A stretch of DNA of 64,000 nucleotides from positions 70,641,723-70,705,722 of the forward strand of contig OU015526.1 of assembly GCA_907165065.1 (NCBI GenBank), given 5' to 3'. Of this stretch, positions 49,841 through 61,390 are shown piece by piece. The notes beneath the pieces are model-generated. The model did no database searches, was not told the origin of the DNA, and was given only the letters and a program-made list of their open reading frames with translations. The translations under genes were made by a program, and so were the position numbers. Origin of the DNA: Caprimulgus europaeus (Eukaryota; Chordata; Aves; Caprimulgiformes; Caprimulgidae). Numbering within the stretch: position 1 is the stretch's first letter; the number at the start of each line of letters is the position of its first letter.

Positions 49841-52800
49841 CCACACAGTCTTGGAAATTCACCCATCTTTCAGGTTCTCTTATAGCACACTGACAGACTG
49901 GGAGAATATGAAAAAAATAAGCATTTGCCAGGAGTTTTCAGAACAAAAGTCCCCCAGCTGGCCAAGCAAAAGTTGTCTGTGAATGTGCAGGTGGTAGAGC
50001 TGCTTAAGGCACCATCCTCAGGATCTCATTCCCTCCTTTCTCTTCATATTACTGTTTATTCCTCAGCCCCTGAAGGCAAAGTGAATTACAGTTTTCAGGC
50101 TGGAGATTTTTTTTAGCTTTAACTAGAATAGTGAATGCATTTGTATAAATCCATGGTATTACACCGCTGTTATTTCTAGAAGAAGTTGAAATGCTTTATC
50201 TTCTACGTCTACTTTTACATGGTAGCAAGCACCTGAACTTCACACCAGCTTGCATCCACAGGATCATAGGTGCATGGCAGGAGAGAGAACAGGTTTTGAA
50301 CAGTTTGGTCATTGTTCAAAATCAGAAAATAATTTCTGCAAAAAATAGCTTAGTAGAAGTGAATCATGAAACTACAACAGTCTTTTAAAAATATTTCTGT
50401 TTACTTAGCCTTAGATACTTCTTTGACTAAAAATAATGTTTGGCATTTCATAATGTTGTACCTGACAGAATTATCCAAATTATACTGTAAATTCAGTTCA
50501 CTCTATTTCTTCAAAATCTATTAATCAGAATTGTTGCACACAGCAAGTACAATGCCTTTTTGTAACAGCAATATCATCTTTGTTACTTTTTGTCCCAGAC
50601 CTCCGCGCATATAATATGGAGGAGAAAGAAAGAGTATTCTGATAGTAAAGCTAGTAAAAACATCTGCCCACAAAAGATATCAAATCAAGTTATAGACTAG
50701 CCATACTGTGCTAAAGCAGAACCTCTATCAGGGCTTTTGCACAGATGGTATCACAGATTTTAAAATGATTATTAGTTTATTAGACAATTGTGCTCCTCTT
50801 CAAACAAATATAACCCATCTTAAAACATTTTTTGATCAGTGTTGCAATATAAATGGGTTCCTGAATTGATCAGAAATATTAGTTTGCCTTTAATATGGAT
50901 AGTATAACATGTTAGAGGAAGACAAGAAAAACTGATAGCTTGTGAACATAATGGAAGTCAAAACAAATGTAGCCTGTTACATTTAAAAAGAAAGGTTTTC
51001 TAACAGTGTATGCCTGTGTATATATGTATACAAAATGGAACACACAAATTGTAAAAAATAATTTACACACTCTTAATAGTGAATTTCTGAATTATTAAGA
51101 TACTGAGAAAGGAAAACCTATGTGTTTTTTTCTTTGTATTGTACAGGTAGTAACTTCATTTGAAAACTATCCCTTAATTTATTGCTGTTCAGTGTAGTGA
51201 GCCTTTAGAAGTGAAAGAATTTACCGAGCTGAACAGAAATAAAAACTGTTAAAAAAATGCCTCTTAAGATAGCAAAACCATGCCTGAGGCAATAGCTTTT
51301 TATACATCTAACTCCCATCTCTCCCATTACTTGTGATTAGTCACAAATGGATCCTTATACATTTGCTCTGGTATCATCATTCTTCTACACACTTGCATCT
51401 GACACAATCTTTTACCTTCTTTCTTCTCCACATTAGTTGCATACCTGTTGGAAATTGGTGTTAGGCAATGAGTTCACGTGTTTATATCAAGGATTTTGTT
51501 GCTTTGAAAGAATGTAATTTACATGTCCTGGAAAGCACCCATTCAATGAAAAATATCCCATGCTAGCAAATATAGTAGCAGGTTAACTTGCCTATGGCAG
51601 CTACCTCTATCATGACGGATCTGGTTGAGAAGTGGGAGTAAATGACTTAGAAAGTGATAATAGAGGTCATGACATTCAGTGGGACTACTTCTTGTTCTGC
51701 TTATCATGATCTAGTTCTTATCCATCCATTCCTCCCACCTCTTCTCTACAGCATCTTTGGTGGTCTGCTGCATACTGAGCAGCAGATGTTCTTTTCTTGA
51801 TATTACATGCAAATTTTCCAAGCAGCTGCACAGAGTTGATATTATGAGAACTGTCATGATTTTGACTTTCCTTACTGTCACTAATTTGCTTTCCTGCTTT
51901 TCTTTGGAGCCTAAGAATTTACAACTGTAGATATAATAATAATAGGTTTTATTTTTATTGTTGTTGATTTTGCTGTTATTCAATTTATCTGCTTGACAGA
52001 GGGGCACATAATTTCTTGCTTTTCTTCTTCATCTCAAGTACTGATTACTGTATTCTCTTTAGACCTTGTTAAGTTTCTTTATAATTCCTTGACTTAGAGA
52101 CTTAGTCTCCCCTGGGTCTGACCCTACAGGATATCTGAGTGAAGCTCCACTTAAATCAGCTAGCTTGGGAGACAGAATCCTCTTTCACTGATGAAGCTGC
52201 AACACAAACGATAACATCACTCAATTCTTTTGTTTTGTTTCAGGTTTTTTTTTTTTTTCTGTTTCTATTTCTTTTCTTTTTAATGTAACACTTGAAGTTG
52301 TGAGAAATTTTATTTGATTTACAATTGGCTTATTTTTAAAATGTTTGCTTTGATTTACATAGTTGTTTCATGAACTCATAAACACACATTTGCTGCAAAA
52401 TTATCTCAGTACAAATCAATCCTGAATCTACTGAGAAATTACGAGTTTTGACTTTCGCTTTGAAAACTGGCAGAATCTGCATATGTGAAGCAGCATACTT
52501 CTGCATATTTTCTTACTGTAAGCCCATTTTGAAGCAGTTTACATACTTGCCAGGGATCATGTAAGCTTCAGTTCAAATGCATACCCATAGTTTTGACCTA
52601 ACAAAGTATAAATATTTCTTGTTATAGATATCAATATTCTGCAGTAAGCATTTTACTGAAGAATATAACCCAGTGGAAATAGAGAACTGCAATACACATG
52701 GTCTAGCAATTTTCTTTTATATTTCGCTATCACATGGTTTCTCCTTTAGGTGAAAGGAACAAAGCCTTATCTAATTACTTCAACTACTGTGACTCCCTGC

Positions 52801-53234
52801 TGTTAACAGAGATGCATTATATAGAGATGAGACATTCCACAGTGACTGCATTTTATCTCTGCCCAAATCTCCTCTGCGCTAGTAGAAACAAGACCTTTGT
52901 GCTAAGCAAACTGTGCTCTGTGTCCTAAATAAGAAGTTCAATATTGTAAAAACAATGCATACTAAGCACAGAAAAAATTCTCCACCAAACAAGCTTATCA
53001 TCGGCACTATCCCTATTAATATCACTTCCCCTCTAGGCATACAAAAATGTTCAGCTGAACAAATGGTAGGAGGAAAAGCAAACAACTTTGTTCCAATTCG
53101 CTTAATGTATTCACCATGCACAGGAATACTTTGTAATAACAGTTAAAGTTAAGGATTTCTCATTTGCTGCCAGAAGTCAAAAGCCAATGTCTGGAACTCC
53201 AAAATCACATTCTGTTGGTTTTGGTTTTTTGTGG

Positions 53235-53252
53235 TTTTTTTTTTTTTTTTTT
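53235..53252. repeat. T18 homopolymer tract
   Basis: An uninterrupted run of 18 T preceded by other T-rich sequence. No associated element was identified. Confidence 0.9.
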
Positions 53253-53840
53253 ATGATAGCATATCTGTGCTTATATATGTTATTGGATAAAACTTTACAG
53301 ATTCTACCATGCTTGATAACATTTTTCAGTTACCTCATTGCTACTCTGAAGACCAGAGTACTGTGTGTGCATTATTAATCAGTCTTACGGCTTTGGAAAG
53401 ACAATGCAATTCAGGAAAAGTTAACAATCTGAACCGTAAAGCCAGTCTTATCAAACGAAGTCTGGGTGCAGTGAAGGAAATGATGCAGATGTGAAGCCTT
53501 CTATCACAAATTTGACTTTTGGATAACAAACTTGTACCATTTCAGCTCTGCATTGCCTGTTTGATGGATCATCTAATCTGCAAAATACTTTCTTACTCTG
53601 CTAAAGTGTATGCATATTTTAGGCAAGGGTGGTTGTGGGAATAAGGCCCTATATCTCAACATTAATTCAAGAATAATTAGCTAAACAAAAAAGTTAGAAT
53701 ACTACTACTTTTTTTTCTCTCAGAATAAAATAAAGTAATTGCATGAAACATTTTTAGCTGGCAAAATCTTTCTATTATATTAAATTATATTTATAATGAA
53801 GTGACTTTTAAATGTTCTTAAACAAGTAACTTGTCAGTTT

Positions 53841-54640
53841 ATCATAGAATCACACATTGGTAGGGGTTGGCAGAGACCTCTGGAGATCATCTAGTCCAAA
53901 CCCCCTAACAAAGCAGGTTCATCTAGAGCAAGTTGCACAGGATTACGTCCAGGCGCTTTTTTTAATATCTCCAGAGAAGGAGACTCCACAACCTCTCTGC
54001 GCAGCCTGTTCCAGTGCTCTGTCACCCTCAAAATAAAGAAGTTTTTCCTCATCTTCAGATGGAACATCCTGTGTTCCAGTTTCTGCCTGTTGCCCCTTGT
54101 CCTATCGCTTGCCACCACTGGAAAGAGTCTGGCCCCATCCTCTTGACACCTGCCCTTTAGGTATTTATAAGAATTGATATGATTCCCTATCAATCTTCTC
54201 TTCTCCAGGCTAAACAGACCCAGGTCTCTCTGTCTTTCCTCATAAGAGAGATGCTACAGTTCCCTCATCATTTTCAGATCCCTCTGCTGGACTCTTTCCA
54301 TTAGTTCCCAGTCTTTCTTGAACTGGGGAGCCCAGAACTGGACATAATACTCCAGATGTGGCCCTACCAGGCCACAGTAGAAAGGGAGGATAACTTCCGT
54401 CGACCTGCTGGCCACACTTTTCTTAATGCACCCCAGGATACCATGGACCATTGCTGGCTCATGTTTAACTTGCTGTCTACCAGGACTCCCAGGTCCTTCT
54501 CCGCTGAGCTTCTTTCCAGCAGGTCAAATCCCAAGCTTTACTGGTGCACGGGATAATCCCTGCCTAGATGCAGGACTTCACACTTGCTTTTGTTGAAATT
54601 CATTAGGTTCCTTTCTGTCCAGCTCTTCATCCAGGACCAA
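53841..54640 (-). mobile_element. CR1 LINE, 5'-truncated
   Basis: The plus strand begins ATCATAGAATCACACATTGG, the decayed inverted octamer end, then TCATCTAGTCCAAACCCCCT. On the minus strand, 54254-54451 reads ILGCIKKSVASRSTEVILPF, HLEYYVQFWAPQFKKDWELM and ERVQQ. The segment 53891-54193 reads [28 protein letters not shown], which is the end of CR1 ORF2. Similarity fades after the sequence matching the LMKF region, at about 54620-54640. Stops and frame changes show that it is inactive. Confidence 0.93.
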
Positions 54641-54984
54641 GCCCCTGAATTTCAGTAGACTCCAAGACTCCAGGCAAGTCTCCTAGTATCATCCAAGGAC
54701 GATGTTCCAGTCCACTGTGGCAGGGGGTCACTACATCTATTCCTAATACAAACACTTTCCAATTTCTTGTCCTCAACAGTTTTTTGGGTTTTTTTTCTTA
54801 CCAGTCTCTTTTAGCTAAGAAGTGCTATGGAAGACTTATATAATCTAGTTCCTTATAAACAGGGGAATAATTCCCACTTTTCACAAATAGCAATTCTGTA
54901 AAATAAATAATACAAAATAAATGTCAAGATTGTACTGGTGGATCAAATTTGGAAATCAAATATTGCTTCCAGGATAATCTTAAC

Positions 54985-55130
54985 TGATTGCCCAGAGAGG
55001 TTGTGTCTCCATCCTCAGAGCTTTCAAGACCTCACTGGTTAAACCCCAGCTGATTTCACAGCTGAATCTGTTCTAGGGAAGGACTGGAGACTTCCCAAGG
55101 TCCCTTCAAACCTGAATTATTTATTCCATG
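54985..55130 (+). mobile_element. Old CR1 3'-end fragment
   Basis: TTGCCCAGAGAGGTTGTG, TCTCCATCCTCAGAGCTTTC, AAGACCTCACTGG and AAGGTCCCTTCAAACCTGAA follow the order of a CR1 ORF2 end and 3' UTR, ending at TTATTCCATGATCTTA in place of octamers. It is more diverged than the neighbouring minus-strand CR1 and points the other way. No coding frame survives. Confidence 0.75.
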
Positions 55131-58100
55131 ATCTTACGAACCCATCTAACTCTACCATCCTAATCTTTAACTTAATTAGGCATATTCCTGAACAAACCTA
55201 CCAGCATCTCAGACTTTTGGGTTTATGCCTGCAAAGTTGGCGATGCTAAACCTATGCCTTTATGCTGTACAAAAAATACATGTAACTCTTGGATGCACTG
55301 GACTCTGTGTGATACAGCTAGCCACGTTCATGCTGCATTGACTTCCTATACTGGGAAACAATGCTCTTTGGCCTCTCTAACAAGGTCATTGCTCAGAACC
55401 AGTATGTTCTGGCAGCAACTGTATGAACTGTACAAATAAAAAGCAAATCTCATTTAACTTAACTTGCAATGAAGAAAAATAAAATTCTATTGTCTCTGAG
55501 TGACTAGTTCACATTTTTCCCTCCATAAGACAAAAACTCACAGCAGAGGAAAATTTTATGCATTATTTTCTATTTCTTTTTAAATTTACAGATTTAATAT
55601 TATGTTACCTAAGCATCTCCCCCTGCAACACTTTCATGTATCATATTTTTTTTTCTTTTCTTCTCTTTCAGAGCAAAGAAACATACACAGTGATGTGTGT
55701 TCTTTTAGTAGTCTGCTTTGAGCTTATTTCTTTGGAATTTTTTTTAATACACACACTACTACTTACCACTTAGTTGCATCACATCAAATAAATATGCCTT
55801 CTATCAGTAACAGCAGATAAAAAGGCTGAATGGACTCAAGTTCCTGAGAAAAATTCACTGTACATACTCGGACCATTATTAAGACTTACACAGATTAAAT
55901 ACACCCTCAAAGGAAAGTAGTGGCTTGGCAATGAAGTTGGGGACCATTCCCATAAAACTTTTGACAAACCGCCTTGTGATAACCCAGATTACCAAAATAT
56001 AACCTGTGGATAAAATTAAAACCTCGTCTTAAAATTTTATATCTTGTGAGAAGATAGGACAGAAAGCAAAAGACAAATGAGATACTTCCATAATATCTCC
56101 ACTGATGAGAGCTATCCTTCAGAGTTTTGTTATGGCTGGAAATTCCTAATGCCTGAAGGCAACATGCAAGCTAGAGGCATAAAGTTGTTTCTATAGTCTG
56201 AGATCCGATTAGACTACATTAAGCTTTTACCAGACTAATACTAGAAAAAAAGTCTAAAAACATTCTTAAGAACAGACCAATTGTAGGTACATGTATCTTC
56301 AGCCAATGACAACCTGCAACTGAACAGAGTTCTCTTTGTCCTGCCTATTGCACCAGCTCAGAGAGGACAGTTAACAGAAACATCACTCATTTGAGGGGTG
56401 AATCTAATTCAGAGGATTGAAGAGGAGAAAAACTCTACAGAAAGAGTCCACAGCTCTTTCCTCATCCTCTTCTACCAGGACAGAAGAATAGTTTACTGGC
56501 TGTAAATCCAAAACCAAACTTGCATCCCTGGAGTAATCCTGAAATAACCAGACAGTGCCAGAGACAAATTAAGGACATAAGTAGGATTTGAATAGAGGTT
56601 TGTGACCTGGGTATAACATGTAGAATTAGTGTGCGGCATCTTAACAGCCTGACTTCAACGTTTGTGAGATATTATCACATTAGTCTTAGGCTGGCAATGG
56701 GGCAGCAAGATTTCTCCCTTTTTGTTTCCAATGCTCCATCCTTAACGCATTCAAAGACAGTAAGCAGCCTAGAGATTATAACTGCAATGTTCTTTTCACA
56801 CTTCATACATGATACTCATGCTACTCTTTTATCCTGTAAAGCAGTCTTGGTTTAAAAACAGATGGGATTGCAGCTCTCTTGGTTCACTAATTCATTTTTT
56901 ACTGAGGTATGGGTAGAAACTAGGTTTACGTATTTTATTTTCATCTTGATGCATGTAAGCATCACACAGGGAGCTGAAAATCCAACCTAAAATGTGGGAA
57001 GAAAAATGTTCCTGCATTCAGTAATATTTACATTTTATTTTTACTAATGACTTCCTTTTTCACTGTTTTAAGTAAGTGTTAGGACAGCCACATCACTGTC
57101 ATTCATCAACAGAAGCCTGCTTTATCACAGTTGTATTAAAAAAACTTTTTGTAACGCTTTATACTTTAGTGGCTTTAAGAGATCAGCATTCATCATTCTG
57201 TATCTTGTTGAGTAACACTTCTTTGAGAAAAGCTTGAATTGATTTTCCAACTTTATTAAAGTATTGGTAAAGTGGCAAAGTGTTATTGGTCATGTTTGTC
57301 TTGCTGTCTGCTTTCAGTTGTAGGTTCTATTGTCATGTGCATGTAAAGCAACTTGCAAACAAGGTAGTAAGGAAAATGGCACTCACTGGAGAACATGGAA
57401 TGATCTGTTCAGGACCTTTGTTGGGGTTCGCTCTTAAATTGTGATTGTATATTCAGTTCCTTTATAAACTTATTTTCTGCCTATTATTGAAACACAGAAA
57501 GGGTAGTTCACAAAAGTGCTTAGGTTTTAGATTAGTAGGATTTTCTATATTATGCAGCAAATAGAGAAGAAATTGTACACAACCCCTGCAGTCCTTATTT
57601 CCTAGAGAAGGCTGTGTATGCAGTACGTGTATATGAGAAAAGTAACTTCTGTTCCATTTTTGCTGATAGTTTAAATTACAATTTAATATACTAGAACGAG
57701 AAACTTCTCAAATGGACAATTTCAGATATCCTGAATAAGAAATTAGAGGGTTTAAAAACAATCCCTGCTGATTCTTTCCTTATAATTGTTCTTATTGAAG
57801 CAACTTTTAATGGGTTGCAGCTTTATAGATTGCAACAGTGCCCACACAACTGTCCCTAGACCCCTGGGAAAAATGTCCCTGTGCTGCTTCTGAAGTCTAC
57901 CCTTGTGGACACAGCTGTCTTCAGTCTTTCTACAACCGCCTTTATCTTCATTCCAGACACAGACTTGAAATTGACATATAAAGAAATAAAAATTTGCATC
58001 CCTCACATCTTGTAAAACCAAAATAAAAATCACGCTGGATATTGAGTTTCTCTGTCAGGAACATTATAAAACCAAAACACTTAAGTTCTGACCTTCCCAT

Positions 58101-60773
58101 TCTATACTTCACATACAAAACTTTTTCTACATCAAGCATTTTGGTGCTGCTGTTGTTTCATTACTGTTATCATGACAATGTACTGCATGCCTTAGACATC
58201 AGTTATGCTCTGCAAAAGCAGGAATATAAAAGTGACTTGAACAGTAAAGGTTTTGAAATTTAAGTTAAATACAAGACAACAGGTTGATACAGATGAAATG
58301 TAAGGAATTAACAAAAGACTATTAGGGTAACAGGCTGCAAAAGACAGGACTTCAGCTCCTACTTATTAGTGTAAGAAGGACATAGAGGAAGATAATGGGG
58401 AGACTCTGTAGATGTTTACAAGGAGGCCCTTCATGGTAAAAGTTAGAACGTGTATAATCTAAAAGCCAAGGTTATGCTTGTAGAGTCACAAGAAGTTGAA
58501 GGAACAAAGAAAATTATCAGAGGTGTAATCTGTTGTGAACTATCCTTAGAAAATGTGAGTGGAAATCAGGATATTTTAAAGGATATGTTGAAGGAACACT
58601 TAAGAGATATCAGAGGGGTGTGGAAAACGGAAACAGGAAAAGACAGGATTCATACTCAAATTAAAATGCTCCTGATAGTGTTGGAATAAGTTGTCCAGTC
58701 AGGGCTGGCACTATGGAGTCAGGGTGAGAGCTTTTGCCAAGAATAGAAGTTTCCCAGGAGCACAAGAGAATAAAGCAGGAGGAGACAGAGTCCAGTAGGG
58801 ACAGACAAAATTTTACAGACCAGATCAAAATTCAGACTAGCATACTGTCTTGCCCCTGGCAGTTATAAGATACAGGCAAGTAGGGTGTGTATAGCAGTAC
58901 CATAAAACTTCATGACTGCAAAGACACTAATGATTTCCAGAGCCAGACGTTGCATTCAAACAGTTGTATTTTACAGCCTATGATGAACTTAAAACTGTGA
59001 ATTTTTCTGCTCCTCTTCTAGCATTAATACCTGCACCACATCCTGCAACAATAATTTCCACTATAACTACATTGTTTCCTGTCTTGTAATCAGCACGATG
59101 TCTAGACCTTGGTTGATAAAAATTTTAAAAAAATAGAAATTGAGGGAGACCCTAAGTAGGATGAAAACTATAAAACTTCAGCATAGGGATGTTTAGACAT
59201 AAGCCAGCTTGAGGCTTCCTCTATAGCTAGTCAACTTATTTTACATGGATAGTGACTATTTCTCACCGTGGAAAGGGCAGAACAAGCTTGAGATGTAATA
59301 GGAAAAGGAATATAGAAAAATCTCCATAAAATTATACCAGAGAAATCTGGTGAAGTTTTCCTGTGACTTGATATTTCATCTGAACCTGAATACACAACCT
59401 GCAGAGATAGCAAATCCTCTGCAATCACTAGGGAACAAGGAAAAAAAAAAAAAAACTAGTTTTGACCCTCCACATGTACATACACATGAACTTTTCTGAA
59501 GGAATAATTTTTTAAGTCATTCCAGCTTTTTCCTACACACACCCCCCACTATGCTCTTTTGGATGTTCTTCCTGTAAAGGCTGAAGAGGGGAAACCCTAT
59601 ATATTTTACTTACTAATATTAACTGCAATTTATATGTAGTCTTAAGTTACTAAAGAACAGCCTTCCATAACCAAACTAAATATTCAAGGGAGCACATAGT
59701 GACCTAAAAATGACTCCTCTTCTGCAAATGTGATTGATTAGAAGTGTAGCTCTAGTTGCATGAAATTGCAATAAATTGTTCAGTGTAATCTGAAAGTGGC
59801 AAACACAGGCTCATAGTACATTTTATGGAGTGTGGGGGAAAAGTTTTCTTTTCTAGTATATTTTTAATTTTATTATCACAAGTGAAAAAGACAGATTTGG
59901 TTAAGGTCAACTTAAAAATAAAGATTAAATTAGTTAACCTAAACCAAATCTGGATACTTTGGCAAAGCTGGGAGTGCTTGGATCTATGTTAGTATTTCAT
60001 TTTATATGAGCCAGACACAACACTGGAATACAAAATCATATCAGAATTATAACACCCTTGGAGGATATTCAGATGGAACAGTCTGGCTTGAAACTATGGT
60101 TAGTTTTCAAATGGTATGAAATTTGATGTGAATTGGGACTTTTCCATGCCTGTGAGACAATAAAAGCTGCTTCTTGGGATGTTACGTGATTTTTTTAAAG
60201 CTTCTCTTTCCCAGAAAGCTTAATATATATATATACCACAAGGATATGTGGAATGCTTATCATTGAGTTGGAATATGGATTATAAAGAACCTTTACCTGG
60301 ATCTGTGCCTTCATTTCCGTCACACATTCAGGAATTATGTCAAGGTAGAAAATTTATATCTCTAGGATATCATAAACCATGTTATATTCTTAGTTTCATG
60401 TGCAAAAGATAAGCTGTACATGTAATTATGGACACATAGCTACAATATGTGTCTCTGTTTAAATATCAAGGCACATTGTAAGATGATTTTGCTTTAATAC
60501 TGAGTCAGTGTAGTACATACACCATCAAAATTCATACTGGAGTATGTGCACCTATAGCTTTCTCCAGCTCTTAGGACCAGGAGCCTATCCAGCACACACT
60601 GTTTCTGTATGCACACAGGCCCAGGGCATGTACCATCCCACCTGCCTGTGGTGCTCAAGTGCTTGAGGTCCCATGCACAGGAGCTTGGACTGAGGACACG
60701 GAGGCGAGCCGGGAGATGTCCAACACATAACCATACTAGGAGTCTTGGGCAAGGAAGATAATAGAATCGTAGG
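55131..60773. other. DNA without recognised genes
   Basis: AT-rich DNA with no recognised gene or repeat apart from A15 at 59441-59455. A GC- and CpG-richer patch of about 200 bases lies at 60540-60730, just before LTR copy 2. Its minus strand is open for about 115 codons but matches nothing I know. Confidence 0.55.
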
Positions 60774-61390
60774 TGTCCTGGTTTCACTAGGATAGAGTTA
60801 ATTTTCTTCTTAGTAGCTAGAATAGTGATGTGGTTTAGTTTCAATATTGGACTTGTTATGACAAGGATGTTGATGACATATTAATGTTTTTAGTTGTAGC
60901 TGGAAGTCCAAGGACTTTGTGTTTTACTAGTCTGCAAGTGCAAAGGACTGGGAGGGAAAAGTGTAATAGTTGGCAAAACCTAAACTTGCATTTGGATATG
61001 CCAATGAGATATTCCATATTATATAACGTCATGCTCAGTATATTCATGAGGGTTGACCAGAAACCTGGGGGATTCTCTCAGGGATTGCTCAGGCTCGCTT
61101 TTTCAAGATGGTGGTTTTGATTTTGGGATCGCTAACTAGGGACAGACTGGGCATTTGCCAGTCAGGTGGTGAGCAACTGGACTGTGCATCACTCATTTGA
61201 ATATTCCATTAATATTGCTGCTATCATTATTATTATTTTCATTTCAATTTTATTTCAATTTTTCAATTGGTTTTGTCTCAACTCACAAGTTTTCTCACTT
61301 TTACTGCTCTGATTCTCTCCCTTGTTCCCAGGGTCAGGGGGGAAAGAGTGAGCAGCTGTGTTTGACTGTTAGCCAAGTGAAACCACCACA
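60774..61390 (+). mobile_element. Solo LTR of an avian endogenous retrovirus (ERVL-like), copy 2
   Basis: It begins TGTCCTGGTTTCACTAGGAT and ends ACCACCACA, aligning with copy 1 along its whole length. Shared blocks include TAGGATAGA, TTTTCTTCTTAGTAG, GCAAGTGCAAAGGACTGGGA, CCAATGAGA-ATTCCATAT (CCAAT at 61001), a TCATG motif, the TATA-like AGTATATT (61037-61044), ATTCTCTCAGGGAT and GGTGGTGAGCAACTG. Flanks CGTAGG and CTTAGC match at 4 of 6 bases, too weak to prove a target duplication. The polyadenylation hexamer of copy 1 is absent at the matching place. No retroviral coding sequence adjoins it. Confidence 0.8.

Larger units (their letters stand above)
47721..53840. other. DNA without recognised genes
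   Basis: About 6 kb of AT-rich DNA. A long pyrimidine tract at 49767-49827 is followed by an acceptor-like site (listed separately). T14 at 52245-52258 and T18 at 53235-53252 are simple repeats. No family match was seen in open frames. Confidence 0.55.

Noticed and set aside
57752-58033. Minus-strand frame of 93 codons considered as a retroviral or LINE remnant
   Set aside because: No RT, gag, protease or CR1 motif could be followed in it.
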